Source: Gemmatimonadota bacterium (GTDB taxonomy: Bacteria > Gemmatimonadota > Gemmatimonadetes > Longimicrobiales > Gaopeijiaceae). From it: a DNA stretch of 52,557 nucleotides. The number at the start of each line of letters is the position of its first letter. Within the stretch, counting starts at the first letter, position 1. The position numbers and the translations under genes are program-made. Below the pieces are notes generated by a model. The model searched no databases. It saw nothing but the letters and a program-made list of their open reading frames with translations, and was not told the origin of the DNA. The stretch spans positions 1 to 52,557 of the forward strand of contig QJYK01000041.1 of NCBI GenBank assembly GCA_003248075.1, read 5' to 3'. Shown piece by piece: positions 16,411 through 24,958 of this stretch.

Positions 16411-18369
16411 ATGTCCAGTCATCTACCCCCCGAGGTTCTTGCTCTACAGGAAGCCCTGGCCGGTCGCTACTCTCTCGAACGGGAGCTTGGTCGCGGCGGC
16501 ATGGGAGTCGTGTATCTGGCCCGGGAAGTACGCCTGGATCGGCTGGTAGCGCTCAAAGTGCTACCCGTGGAGCTAGCGGCGAACGCCGAGCCCAGGGAGC
16601 GGTTCCTGAGCGAAGCCCGCACCGCGGCCCGGCTTTCGCACCCCCACATCGTTCCCATCTACGCCGTGCACGAGATCGAGCACTTCGTTCTCTTCGCGAT
16701 GGCATATGTGGCAGGGGAGACGCTCGGTACGCGGGTCCGCGACAAAGGTCCGCTGCCACCGCGCGACGCGGCTCGGATTCTTCGCGAGGTCGGGTGGGCC
16801 TTGGCCTATGCGCACGGGCAAGGTGTCGTGCATCGAGACGTGAAGCCGGACAACATTCTCCTGGAGGCCGGGAGCGGGCGCGCTCTGGTAGCCGACTTCG
16901 GGATTGCGCAGGTGAGCGCCAGATCCCGGTCGGCCGAGGTAGGGGCGATCCTCGGGACTGCCGAGTTCATGAGCCCTGAGCAAGCGAGGGGCGGGGTCGT
17001 GGACGAGCGGAGTGACCTCTACTCGCTGGGGGTGGTGGGGCACTACATGCTGTCGGGACGCGTCCCGTTCAGGGGGAGCTCGCCCGCGGAGACGCTCGCA
17101 CTTCATGTCACGGCGCAGCGCCCACCGATGGCAGCTGTGGTTCCCGGGTTGCCCGTCTCCCTCACGAGGGCGATCGATCGTTGTCTCGCCAAAGACCCGG
17201 CCGAGCGCTTCGCGAGCGGTGAGGAGCTCGCCAACGCGGTAGCGCAGGACCTGGAGCCCGGGCGGGACGTGCCGGTGCCGCTAAGGCTGTTCATGACCCA
17301 GAGCCGGGACTCGATGCCCGCGCTCGCGGCGTTTCAGATCCTCTCGCTCTTCGGCCTCGCGGTGGCGGTGGGCGGGCTCATGGACGGTGTGGAGCTCTTG
17401 TGGGTCGTCTTGACCGCCGCAGGCTCGCTCGCTCTTGCGTCGCTCCCGACCGCCGTGGTCGTGCGTCTGACCCGAAGGCTGATGCGATCGGGATACGATC
17501 ACGGCGATCTGGTGAGAGCCGTGCGGGATGAGGTCGGTCAGGCGCAGGCGGAGCTCATGTCCGTGTGTGGCTCCGAGCGAACCGCCCTCGACCGTTGGCT
17601 CAAGCGTCTCCTCGTCGGAGGGCTTGGATCCACCCTGGCGTCGTTCGCGTGGATCATGCTTGGTCCCTACCTGCCAGGACTGTCGCCGCTGGCTGGACTG
17701 ATCATGACCGGCTCCTCGATCGTCGCGGGCGCCGCCGGCGCGGCCGCTGCGGTTCGCCATCAGTTGGGCGGGCACGTGCCCGGGCGCTCATGGCTCCGGT
17801 TCTGGGAAAGCTGGATGGGCCGGGCGCTCTTCAGGGCGTCGGGCTTGCACCTCGAGCGGCTTCGGGCCGCGGCTCCCTACGGTCCCACGGAGGTCGCGAT
17901 CGGGAGCGCTGCGGACCGCCTGTTCGAATCCCTTCCCACCGAGCAGCGGCGCGCGTTCCGTGATCTGCCCGAGGTCGTGAAGCGCCTGGAAGCGGACGCC
18001 GCGCGGATGCGGGCCCGCGTCGAGGATCTCGATGCTCTCGCAGGCCAGGTCGAGGGCCACGGTGGGCGCTCGCGGGCGCTCGCGGGCGTCTCCAACCGGC
18101 GTGGTTCCCTGGAAGCGGCCCTGAGAAGCGCCCGCGAGGCCGCCGAAACGAGACTCGGTGAGGTCGTGGCGGCGCTCGAGATGATGCGTGTGGACCTGCT
18201 CCGGCTACACGCCGGCGCGGGAAGCGTCGAGAGCGTCACGATGGACCTGTCGGCGGCGAGGGATCTCTCGAGGGACGTCGCCCTCATGCTCGAAGCGCGG
18301 CGCGATGTGGAGCGGCTTCTCGGGCACGCACCGGCACTGGAGCTCGGCGCCACCCCGACCCCGGCGTAG
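16411..18369 (+). CDS. Serine/threonine protein kinase with C-terminal membrane domain
   Basis: This 652-residue protein contains a full PknB-type kinase at residues 20-285: Gly-rich loop GRGGMG (28-32), ATP Lys K49, catalytic HRDVKPDN with D143, DFG with D162, and SPE at 188-190. Unlike standard one-pass bacterial kinases, it then shows two pairs of hydrophobic helices (about 303-352 and 399-448) joined by a soluble loop. A helical, coiled-coil-like tail follows (about 520-640, with long runs of A, E, R and L). No sensor repeats are present. I see no ribosome site before ATG 16411, so the start or a leaderless message is uncertain. Kinases with this build are common in Gemmatimonadota; the target is unknown. 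Confidence 0.88.
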   Translation: MSSHLPPEVLALQEALAGRYSLERELGRGGMGVVYLAREVRLDRLVALKVLPVELAANAEPRERFLSEARTAARLSHPHIVPIYAVHEIEHFVLFAMAYVAGETLGTRVRDKGPLPPRDAARILREVGWALAYAHGQGVVHRDVKPDNILLEAGSGRALVADFGIAQVSARSRSAEVGAILGTAEFMSPEQARGGVVDERSDLYSLGVVGHYMLSGRVPFRGSSPAETLALHVTAQRPPMAAVVPGLPVSLTRAIDRCLAKDPAERFASGEELANAVAQDLEPGRDVPVPLRLFMTQSRDSMPALAAFQILSLFGLAVAVGGLMDGVELLWVVLTAAGSLALASLPTAVVVRLTRRLMRSGYDHGDLVRAVRDEVGQAQAELMSVCGSERTALDRWLKRLLVGGLGSTLASFAWIMLGPYLPGLSPLAGLIMTGSSIVAGAAGAAAAVRHQLGGHVPGRSWLRFWESWMGRALFRASGLHLERLRAAAPYGPTEVAIGSAADRLFESLPTEQRRAFRDLPEVVKRLEADAARMRARVEDLDALAGQVEGHGGRSRALAGVSNRRGSLEAALRSAREAAETRLGEVVAALEMMRVDLLRLHAGAGSVESVTMDLSAARDLSRDVALMLEARRDVERLLGHAPALELGATPTPA

Positions 18370-18532
18370 ACCGCGATCCACGGCTCTGGCACGGGCTGCC
18401 GCGGACCCTCTGAGCCCACAGCCTCACGGGCGCGTTTGCGACGCTGGAGCGTATACCGCACCGTCTCCTGCCGGGGGACGCGCGCGCGCTCGGAGCGGCC
18501 GCGGTCCGGACGGTTGCCTCGAGGAGGCCCAC

Positions 18533-18652
18533 ATGAATCCACCGGGGAGCGGCCTGTTCGTTGCCCCGAACGTTGTCGGCGGGACCGGCCTACCGGGGGT
18601 CGGTAGGTCGCCTTGGCATGGCCGGCGCGCAGCGGGGTTCCCGCCGGGCTGA
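18533..18652 (+). CDS. Possible 39-residue small ORF or broken gene start
   Basis: A strong ribosome site (GAGGAGGCCC) stands directly before ATG 18533. The frame reads MNPPGSGLFVAPNVVGGTGL and ends after RAAGFPPG at 18652. The peptide is rich in Gly and Pro and matches nothing I recognise. It could be a short leader, the leftover 5' end of a lost gene, or chance. The rest of the 352-bp gap between the kinase and the next gene holds nothing else except the hairpin described separately. Confidence 0.25.
   Translation: MNPPGSGLFVAPNVVGGTGLPGVGRSPWHGRRAAGFPPG
18589..18607. terminator. Hairpin in the kinase-membrane protein gap
   Basis: CCTACCG-GGGGT-CGGTAGG is a perfect 7-bp stem with a 5-base loop. 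It lies 220 bp after the kinase stop and 115 bp before the next gene. There is no T-tract. It could act as a terminator or a structured leader element; the assignment is tentative. Confidence 0.3.
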
Positions 18653-18721
18653 GGAGCCACTCGTGGCCGTGCGCTCAAGACTCGACTGCCAGCGAACAGC
18701 GGACTCCAGGAGGAAGGCGAC

Positions 18722-19369
18722 ATGGATCTGACCCGCATCGAGTCGACGGCGGGGATTCTCCTCGTCGTGGCCGGTCTCTGCATGGCCGTGGCAAGCCTGA
18801 CGTCCGTTGGCGAGGCCCAGAGTTGGAACGTCGCGGACGCGTTCGCGGCCGACAGCACCCGTGGCGTCCGGCGCGTGGGAATGATGCTGGGGTGTGTCGG
18901 CCTCGCCCTGCTCGTCGTCGGAACACCGATCCTGCTCGCGGCGATGCGGGGCACGCGTGGGTACGCGTGGATGGTGGCCGGATGGACCGGATTCGCCTTC
19001 GGCGCGATCCTGTTCGCGCTGGCTCTCGGGGTCACCGCCATCGTGATGCCGTCTCTCGGAGAGCTCGCCCGCTCCGGAGTCGTCTCCCCGCAGACGGTCG
19101 CGGATCGCCTGACCCGTCAGTCCCCGCTGGCGCTCGCGTTCCTGGGCGGAAATCTGATGTTCCTGTCCTGGGTCCCGATCGGCTTCGCCATCGCTCGTTC
19201 CGGCGTCTTTTCAGCTTGGCTCGGTTGGCTCGCAGCCGGGTCGGCGGTCGCCGCGTGGCTCAGTTTCCTCCATGTTCCGTTCTTTCAGCGGTGGGCCGGC
19301 CCCGTCTGGCCGCTGACCTTGGCGTTGATCGGGGTCTACATCATGGGACTGAGAGACGTCGGGGGCTGA
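18722..19369 (+). CDS. Unknown multi-pass membrane protein
   Basis: This 215-residue protein starts at ATG 18722 behind AGGAGGAAGG. At least five hydrophobic segments are visible: STAGILLVVAGLCMAVASL, MMLGCVGLALLVVGTPILLA, MVAGWTGFAFGAILFALALG, LAFLGGNLMFLSWVPIGFAI, and the pair WLGWLAAGSAVAAWLSFL and VWPLTLALIGVYIMGL. There is no catalytic motif. Build and size resemble the DUF4386-like protein at 30851, but I cannot align them convincingly. It lies upstream of an FAD monooxygenase on the same strand. Confidence 0.7.
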   Translation: MDLTRIESTAGILLVVAGLCMAVASLTSVGEAQSWNVADAFAADSTRGVRRVGMMLGCVGLALLVVGTPILLAAMRGTRGYAWMVAGWTGFAFGAILFALALGVTAIVMPSLGELARSGVVSPQTVADRLTRQSPLALAFLGGNLMFLSWVPIGFAIARSGVFSAWLGWLAAGSAVAAWLSFLHVPFFQRWAGPVWPLTLALIGVYIMGLRDVGG

Positions 19370-19441
19370 GGTCGACCGTGAACATCGCCGGATGGACATC
19401 CACCGGTCGTTTGTGCGGCGTCCGATGGTGAGGCGCCGGCC

Positions 19442-20710
19442 ATGAGGATCGGGATCGTAGGGGGCTCGATCGCGGGCTGTGCCGCCGCGGTACAGCTCGC
19501 TCGCGGCGGGCATGAGGTCATCGTTCTGGAACGTTCCCGAGGTGGGCTCACCGGGCGTGGGGCCGGCATAGGCACGCCGAACGACACGTTCGCTGCGATG
19601 GTCGCACGGGACCTCATCGGTAGGAACACCCCTCGGTGGGTGGCGTCCGAGCATCCCCTGGTAAGTCGACGGGATCGTGCGGACCGATATGGTCGGCCCG
19701 CGCTCACGCTGCCGTTGAACATGGCGCTGCTGAACTGGGGGGACCTCTGGCGGGAGCTGCGTGCGCGGGTGGCGGACTCCACCTACGTGGAAGGTCGGAG
19801 CGTCACGTCCGTCGAGACCCGTGGTTCCGAGGTTCGCCTCGCTGGCCACGACGACTGGAGCCAGTCCTTCGACCTGGCGATCTTCGCCGACGGCTACCAG
19901 TCGATGGGGCGGCGGAAGCTTTTTCCGGACCTCGAGGCATCGTACCGCGGTTACGTCCTCTGGCGCGGCGTGCTGGAGGAGTCTCGTCTCTCGGATACCG
20001 GACCCCTCGAAACCGCGCTCTATCGGATCCACTACAAGGGCCTGGCCGGGAACGCCGTCTTCTATTTCGTGCCGGGCGAAGGGGGCTCGACCGACCTCGG
20101 GAGCAGGTGGGTGAACTGGGCATGCTACGTGCCGGTCCCGCACACGGAGCTCTCCGCTTTTCTGGTGGATCGTGCGGGAAACAGCCACGAGCACTCGCTG
20201 CCTCCGGGTTCGATGCGGCCTGAAGAAGAGGCGCGTCTCAAGGCGCTGATGAGAGAGCACCTGCCGTCCTACTTCGCCGAGATCGTGCAGGCATCATCCG
20301 CCACTTTCGCCCAGCCCATCTACACCGTGGAGGTCCCGGAGAACGCCGTCGGTCGCATCGCCCTCATCGGCGATGCCGGTGCGGTGGCCCCGCCGTTCAC
20401 GGGGAGCGGGGTCTTCAAGGCGATGATGAACGCGGTGGAGCTGGCGGACGCGCTCGCAGGTTCGACCGAGGTGACAGCGGCCCTCCAAGGGTGGAGCCGC
20501 ACGCAGGCCGAGCGTGGGATGCGACTGGCCGCTCTGGGAAGGCAAATGGAGTCCGCCTTCGTGTGGGACGCTCCCGACTTCTCGACGTTGTCGGAGGTAG
20601 AGGCCAGGGCGTGGTGGACTGGTGCCATCACGTTCCCGCTGGAGTTCAGCTACCTCCACGGGGAGACGAATGGGCGGCGGCCCGAGCACGAAGACGAGTC
20701 CGGCGGTTAG
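19442..20710 (+). CDS. FAD-dependent monooxygenase (2,6-dihydroxypyridine 3-hydroxylase-like)
   Basis: The 422-residue protein opens with the FAD dinucleotide fold MRIGIVGGSIAGCAAAVQLA and a Glu/Arg pair (VLERSR). The second FAD contact (IALIGDAGAVAPPFTGSGVF) is the GD motif of aromatic hydroxylases. The middle domain, with GRGAGIGTP and LRARVADSTYVEGRSV, resembles the dihydroxypyridine hydroxylase/FAD-binding_3 group. Such enzymes hydroxylate aromatic or heteroaromatic rings with NAD(P)H and O2. The last 41 bases overlap the start of an alpha/beta hydrolase, suggesting a coupled hydroxylation/hydrolysis pair, though the substrate is not known. Confidence 0.85.
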   Translation: MRIGIVGGSIAGCAAAVQLARGGHEVIVLERSRGGLTGRGAGIGTPNDTFAAMVARDLIGRNTPRWVASEHPLVSRRDRADRYGRPALTLPLNMALLNWGDLWRELRARVADSTYVEGRSVTSVETRGSEVRLAGHDDWSQSFDLAIFADGYQSMGRRKLFPDLEASYRGYVLWRGVLEESRLSDTGPLETALYRIHYKGLAGNAVFYFVPGEGGSTDLGSRWVNWACYVPVPHTELSAFLVDRAGNSHEHSLPPGSMRPEEEARLKALMREHLPSYFAEIVQASSATFAQPIYTVEVPENAVGRIALIGDAGAVAPPFTGSGVFKAMMNAVELADALAGSTEVTAALQGWSRTQAERGMRLAALGRQMESAFVWDAPDFSTLSEVEARAWWTGAITFPLEFSYLHGETNGRRPEHEDESGG

Positions 20711-21467
20711 GCTCGTGGCGAATCCGGGGGTCGAGCCCGAGACCCTAAGGACCCACGGACCTCCGGGTGGCCGGGGTGTTCTCTGCATCGCCGGATTCGG
20801 CGACGACGGCACGATGTTCGCGCCCTTTCTGGCGACCCCCATCACCTCGAGCTACCGGATGGTCACGGTCGACCTTCCGGGCTTCGGCTCAGAGCCTCCG
20901 ACTCCCGGTCGCTTCGCTACGCTGAGCAACCTTGCGTCGTTCGTCGCCGCCGTGGCGGCCGCGCAGGAGGTCGAAGCCGTGCTGGCCCACTCCGCGGCCT
21001 CGATCGTGGCCGGGCTCGCGGCAAGCGATCCGCGTTCCGGGATCCGGACGATCCTCTCGCTCGAGGGGAACCTGACGAAGGCGGACGCCTACTTCTCCGG
21101 CGTCGCGGCGGGATTCGATACGCCGGCCTCCTTCCGCGAGGCGTTCCTCACGCGTCTCGACGAGGCCGCCGAGTCGGATCCCCTGATGGCCCGGTACCGC
21201 TCGAGAGTCGCCCGGGCGAACGCTCACGCGCTCTGGGTGCTGGGCAACGACGTGGCTGTATTCTCGGAGCGGCACCGGCCCGGCGATCTCCTGCTTCGAG
21301 TCGCCGAGGCCCACTACCTCTACAATCCCTCGAACTGTGCGGAGTCCAGCCTCGAGTGGCTCGAGCGGAGCGGCTTGCCGAGCACGAAGCTCCGCGGCGC
21401 TTCCCACTGGCCCACTCTCGACGCGCCGCGGCGGGTCGCTCGGGTGGTGGCCGAGGTCCTCGGCTGA
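20670..21467 (+). CDS. Alpha/beta hydrolase
   Basis: From ATG 20670, which has GGGGAGACGA just upstream, the protein has 265 residues and overlaps the monooxygenase end. The fold is seen in GVLCIAGFGDDGTMFAPFL (oxyanion strand), MVTVDLPGFGSEPP and the nucleophile elbow LAHSAASIVAG, where S108 sits in A-H-S-A-A rather than G-x-S-x-G. The strand LSLEGNLTKADAYFSG follows, and the catalytic His is in GASHWPTLDAP. The EGNLT.ADAY block marks a recognisable hydrolase subgroup. A GTG at 20715 is a possible alternative start. Likely cytosolic; substrate unknown. Confidence 0.8.
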   Translation: MGGGPSTKTSPAVRLVANPGVEPETLRTHGPPGGRGVLCIAGFGDDGTMFAPFLATPITSSYRMVTVDLPGFGSEPPTPGRFATLSNLASFVAAVAAAQEVEAVLAHSAASIVAGLAASDPRSGIRTILSLEGNLTKADAYFSGVAAGFDTPASFREAFLTRLDEAAESDPLMARYRSRVARANAHALWVLGNDVAVFSERHRPGDLLLRVAEAHYLYNPSNCAESSLEWLERSGLPSTKLRGASHWPTLDAPRRVARVVAEVLG

Positions 21468-21499
21468 GGGGACGGGGCGCCTGCGAGGGGGCCCACAGA

Positions 21500-21611
21500 C
21501 CACCACAGCGCCAGCGCCTATTTCACGCTGGTGCTCGAAGCGGGCGACTACCTGTGGGTGTCCGAGCAGCCGGCCACGGCACCCGTGTTCCGGGAGTTCA
21601 GCGTCCGATAG
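21500..21611 (+). pseudogene. C-terminal remnant of a secreted beta-sandwich protein
   Basis: An open stretch in one frame ends at TAG 21609-21611 and reads SASAYFTLVLEAGDYLWVSE, then QPATAPVFREFSVR. It looks like the last two strands of a small cupredoxin-like secreted protein, where endings of the type 'FTLEPGxYxLxC..VREFTV' are common. No start or upstream part exists in the 200-bp gap after the hydrolase. I read it as the tail of a deleted gene. The family match is a judgement from a short piece. Confidence 0.4.
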
Positions 21612-21665
21612 ACGCTCTCGAGCGAGCGGACGAGGGACGCCTGGGGAGCGAGGACACCGCGTGCC

Positions 21666-24365
21666 TCAGGTCGGGTCGCTCAGCGCCTGGGACGGACTCA
21701 CCCGGAGCGCTCGGAGGGTGGGCCCGGTGCACGCCACCATCCCGACCAGGGACATGACCATGGCGCCGACCAGGAGCGTGCTCAGCGCGCCGGCGTAGAG
21801 CGATCGCTCACCGCTGCTGAAGAACAAGGCGCTGAGCGGCATTCCGAGGAGGACGCCGGCTCCCAGCTGTCCGACGGCCCGTTTGGCCACGGCTCGAACC
21901 AGGTCGGGGCGCGACGCCCCGAGCGCGGCCCGAATTCCGATCTCCTGCGTCCGCTGGGTCACCGCGAAGGACATGATCGCGTAGATGCCCGACGCGGCCA
22001 GCGCCAGGAGGACGCCCACGAGCAGCCCCGCGCCGACGCTCGAAGCGAGGAGGACGTACCAGTCTCCCTCGTACACTGCGTCGAGGGCGCCGGTCACCGT
22101 CACGACCGCCTCAGGATCGACCTCACTGGCCATCGCCCTGAGGCGGGGCGCGAACGATGTGGGATCCTCGCCGACCTGGATCCCCAGGCGAACGGAGGCG
22201 AGCTCACCTGGCGCGAAGGGCTCGTAGACCCCCTGGTCGTTCCGGGCCGAGATCATGCGCATCCCCAGGTGGCCGACCACACCGACGATCTCCTTCCACG
22301 GCCCCGGCTCGCCGTCGCCCCACGACCTGAAGCGTATCCGTCTGCCGACGGCGCTTTGGCCTCCGAGCACCCGCTCGACGAACGTCGTGTTCACGATCAC
22401 CGCGCGCCGGTCGCCCTGGAGATCGCCCGCATCGAAACCGCGTCCCGCGAGCATCGGTTGCCCGAGAGACTCGAAGAAGCCGACGTCGACCCGCGCCGTG
22501 CGAACGGACACCGCGGGACGATTTCCGGGAGGATCGACTCCCTCGGCCTCGACGAGGCGAGAGCGGTGCTCCATGCGTGGGAGCGCGTCGGCCACCGCGA
22601 CGGTCCGCACTCCGGGCTCGGCCCGGAGGCGACGCACGATCTCACGTTGAGTCGCCGCCATGCGGGCCGCGCGTCCTTCGGCGTCGGGTCCGACATCGAC
22701 CTGGCCCCGCGGGAGGCTGAGGGTCGCGGCCAGATACTCTTCGGCGGGAATCCCCGCCGTGGACGGAGTAGACGCGACATTCCGCACGAGGTCGTACGCG
22801 GTGGCCGCGAAACCCACCGCCGTCACCGCCACCGCTACGTCGACGACGATGAGGATCCCCGAAAGGCCGCCGAAGCGTGATCCCGTTCGGCGGGCACGCG
22901 CGCGTTGGATCCTCGACTGGACGGACGCCCCCGTGAAGCGCAGCGCCGGGACGACTCCGGCGACCACGGCGCTCAGGGCCGCCAGACTCAGCCCCCGGAG
23001 CGCCATGCGACCGCCGATGCTCCAGTCGATCCAATAGGGGAGCGCCGCCGAGAGCCTGGAGGGAATCACCTTCCCGGTGACGTCCATCACCATCGCCATC
23101 AGGGCCAACCCGAGCCCCGAGGCCAGCACGGCCAGCACGAGGCACTCCGTGAAGACCTGTGCCACGATGCGCGCCCGGCTGGCGCCCAGCGCGGTCCGCA
23201 CGGCGAGCTCGCCGTCTCGGGTCGCGATGCGGGCGAAGACGAGCATGGCCACGTTCGCGCAGGCCACGAGGAGCACCACGATGGCGAGGCCCTGGAAGGC
23301 CAGGAATTCGGGCGTCGCTCGCAGTTCCCCGGACAGGCCCGGCAGCACGCCGTAGGCATGGGCCACGACCTGCGGCATCACGTCGGGATCCCTTCCAGGG
23401 AACGTCGAGCGCGCGGCGACCGAGGCGAATTCGGCCTGCGCGCTCGCCTCGGTCACGCCTTCTGCCAGCCGACCGAAGATCGTCACGGGAACCGCGCCCT
23501 CGGGCGCGTCCGACTCGGGCAGACGCAGCGGGGTCCAGACGCTCTGGCGCTCTGGAAACAAGAAACCCTCCGGCATCACCCCCGCCACCGTGTGTGGGAT
23601 GCCTCCCAGCCGGATCGAACGTCCGACCAGAGCCGGATCCCCGCCGTAGTGGGCCTGCCAAAGGTCGTAGCCGAGGACGACGACGTCCGCTCCACCGGGG
23701 ATCATGTCGGGTCGCTGAATCGGCCGGCCCAGGAGAGGGGGTACGCGCAGGATGTCGAACGTCGAAGCCGTCACGGCCGCCGCGCGTACCGACCTCCCGC
23801 CTTCGACATCGAGGTTGTACGCCGTTTCGAGGTAGGCCCCGAGCTCCTCGAAGGAGGAGAGCACGGGGCGCCATGTCGCGAGGTCGAAAGATGTGGTCGT
23901 CGCGGCCCGACCCCCTCGCGGGCTCCACAGCCGCAACGCGCGGACGCGGCCGCCTTCGGGGACCGGAAGGGGCGCAAGGAGGCCATCGACGACATGCGAG
24001 GGCGCGAGGCCCACGGGGATCCCCACCGCCAGGGCGAGCGTCGAAACCAGGGTCAGTCCCGGGTGCTTCCTCAGCATCCGTGCACCGAGCTTCACGTCGA
24101 GCCACGAAACGAGAAGGCTGCGGTGTGAACGCCTCCGCGAACGGAAAGGACGCCGTCCGGCCGGTTTGAGACGCTCGCGAAGACCCGACGCACCGAGGTC
24201 GAGAATCGTTCGGAACAGGAACGCAGCCAGGTGACGACGGCCCACGGCGCGGCGCTCGTCGCACGCGCGCTCGAAGGTCTCGCGCATGTCGTCACCGTGG
24301 CGCTCCCGGAAGTCGGCCGGGAAGAGCCTCAACAACATCGCGAACCAGCGGTCGGGGCCTGTCAC
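21666..24365 (-). CDS. ADOP-type ABC permease (MacB/FtsX duplicated permease)
   Basis: This 899-residue protein starts at ATG 24365 within the end of padR. Residues 1-75 form the ADOP-specific N-terminal domain (LLRLFPADFRERHGDDMRETFERACDERR). Next come a first helix (PGLTLVSTLALAVGIPVGLA), a large MacB-like periplasmic domain, an FtsX helix cluster (FQGLAIVVLLVACANVAMLVFARI, EFAVRTALGASRARIVAQVF), a second MacB-like domain, and a last FtsX cluster with TQRTQEIGIRAALGASRPDL. The duplicated MacB_PCD-FtsX plan and the PadR partner identify the 'acidobacterial duplicated orphan permease' family. No ATPase gene is adjacent, as usual for these orphans. The substrate is unknown. Confidence 0.92.
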   Translation of the reverse strand: MTGPDRWFAMLLRLFPADFRERHGDDMRETFERACDERRAVGRRHLAAFLFRTILDLGASGLRERLKPAGRRPFRSRRRSHRSLLVSWLDVKLGARMLRKHPGLTLVSTLALAVGIPVGLAPSHVVDGLLAPLPVPEGGRVRALRLWSPRGGRAATTTSFDLATWRPVLSSFEELGAYLETAYNLDVEGGRSVRAAAVTASTFDILRVPPLLGRPIQRPDMIPGGADVVVLGYDLWQAHYGGDPALVGRSIRLGGIPHTVAGVMPEGFLFPERQSVWTPLRLPESDAPEGAVPVTIFGRLAEGVTEASAQAEFASVAARSTFPGRDPDVMPQVVAHAYGVLPGLSGELRATPEFLAFQGLAIVVLLVACANVAMLVFARIATRDGELAVRTALGASRARIVAQVFTECLVLAVLASGLGLALMAMVMDVTGKVIPSRLSAALPYWIDWSIGGRMALRGLSLAALSAVVAGVVPALRFTGASVQSRIQRARARRTGSRFGGLSGILIVVDVAVAVTAVGFAATAYDLVRNVASTPSTAGIPAEEYLAATLSLPRGQVDVGPDAEGRAARMAATQREIVRRLRAEPGVRTVAVADALPRMEHRSRLVEAEGVDPPGNRPAVSVRTARVDVGFFESLGQPMLAGRGFDAGDLQGDRRAVIVNTTFVERVLGGQSAVGRRIRFRSWGDGEPGPWKEIVGVVGHLGMRMISARNDQGVYEPFAPGELASVRLGIQVGEDPTSFAPRLRAMASEVDPEAVVTVTGALDAVYEGDWYVLLASSVGAGLLVGVLLALAASGIYAIMSFAVTQRTQEIGIRAALGASRPDLVRAVAKRAVGQLGAGVLLGMPLSALFFSSGERSLYAGALSTLLVGAMVMSLVGMVACTGPTLRALRVSPSQALSDPT

Positions 24366-24724
24366 CGCGGCGGCTCCGGCAGGAGGCTCCGTGCCCGTGC
24401 CAGGTCGAGGGCGTCGCGCAGGCGCACCGTCTCCCTGCGAAGCGCCGCGCGCCCGTGCTCCGTGAGACGGAAGTATCTTCGAGGGCGGCCGGGGCTCCCG
24501 CCGGGCTCATGATCCGGCGCGGCGACCTCCTCGACCATCCCTCCCTGCATGAGGCGGTCGAGGACGCGGTACAGCGAACCGACCTCCGCCGTGACCTTGC
24601 CGCGGGAATCGTGCGCCACCGCTTTCATGATCGCGTAGCCGTGGAGATCCTCCTCCAGGAGCGCCATCAGGACGTGCCAGTCTCTGGCATTCATGGCCGT
24701 GAACTCATCACTCGACACGGGCAT
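24362..24724 (-). CDS. PadR-family transcriptional regulator of the ADOP gene
   Basis: The 120-residue protein has the PadR winged helix: WHVLMALLEEDLHGYAIMKAV, then GSLYRVLDRLMQGGMVEEV, GRPRRYFRLTEHGRAALRRE and a short helical C-terminus for dimerisation. I start it at ATG 24724 so that DEFTAMNARDWHVL aligns with other ADOP-associated PadRs; ATG 24694 and 24739 are alternatives with no better ribosome site. Its stop overlaps the permease start by 4 bp, so the pair is translationally coupled. A palindrome lies 22 bp upstream, consistent with autoregulation of the operon. Confidence 0.88.
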   Translation of the reverse strand: MPVSSDEFTAMNARDWHVLMALLEEDLHGYAIMKAVAHDSRGKVTAEVGSLYRVLDRLMQGGMVEEVAAPDHEPGGSPGRPRRYFRLTEHGRAALRRETVRLRDALDLARARSLLPEPPR

Positions 24725-24746
24725 CCCCAATATCAGCATATTGCTT

Positions 24747-24763
24747 ATATGTAGGATACATAT
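24747..24763. promoter_or_regulatory. PadR-type operator upstream of padR-ADOP
   Basis: ATATGTA-GGA-TACATAT is a perfect 7-bp inverted repeat with a 3-base spacer in a markedly AT-rich patch. It contains the ATGT...ACAT halves seen in PadR sites. An 8-bp direct repeat (ATATCAGC at 24730 and 24762) lies around it. Its position just ahead of padR suggests autorepression. Binding is inferred. Confidence 0.6.
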
Positions 24764-24905
24764 ATCAGCCCGCTGTCCAGATGGTCAAGAGCCATGGGGA
24801 CGCCCGCCGGGGCCGGCGCGCTGGATGGCACCGATGAACGCGTCCTGCTGCTCGCGTGGATCCGACCGGGCCGGAACCCAGGGTGCCGACCGGGGCCGGC
24901 CTGCG

Positions 24906-24919
24906 GCACCCGAGGGTGC
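24906..24919. terminator. Short hairpin downstream of the ABM-like gene
   Basis: GCACCC-GA-GGGTGC gives a 6-bp stem about 40 bp past the end of the minus-strand gene at 24959. A tandem GGTCCCAC repeat lies just before it on the minus strand. Possibly a terminator; there is no T-tract. Confidence 0.3.
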
Positions 24920-24958
24920 GGGGCCCCCCGCAGGTGGGACCCCGCCGTGGGACCTCCC

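Noticed and set aside
18061-18090. Short direct repeats (GCGCTCGCGG) in the kinase tail
   Set aside because: They fall inside a low-complexity coding stretch and keep frame; nothing suggests a functional repeat.
22642-24264. Open frame of about 540 codons within the ADOP gene
   Set aside because: It is a shifted-frame shadow; the ADOP frame carries all family motifs over the same interval.
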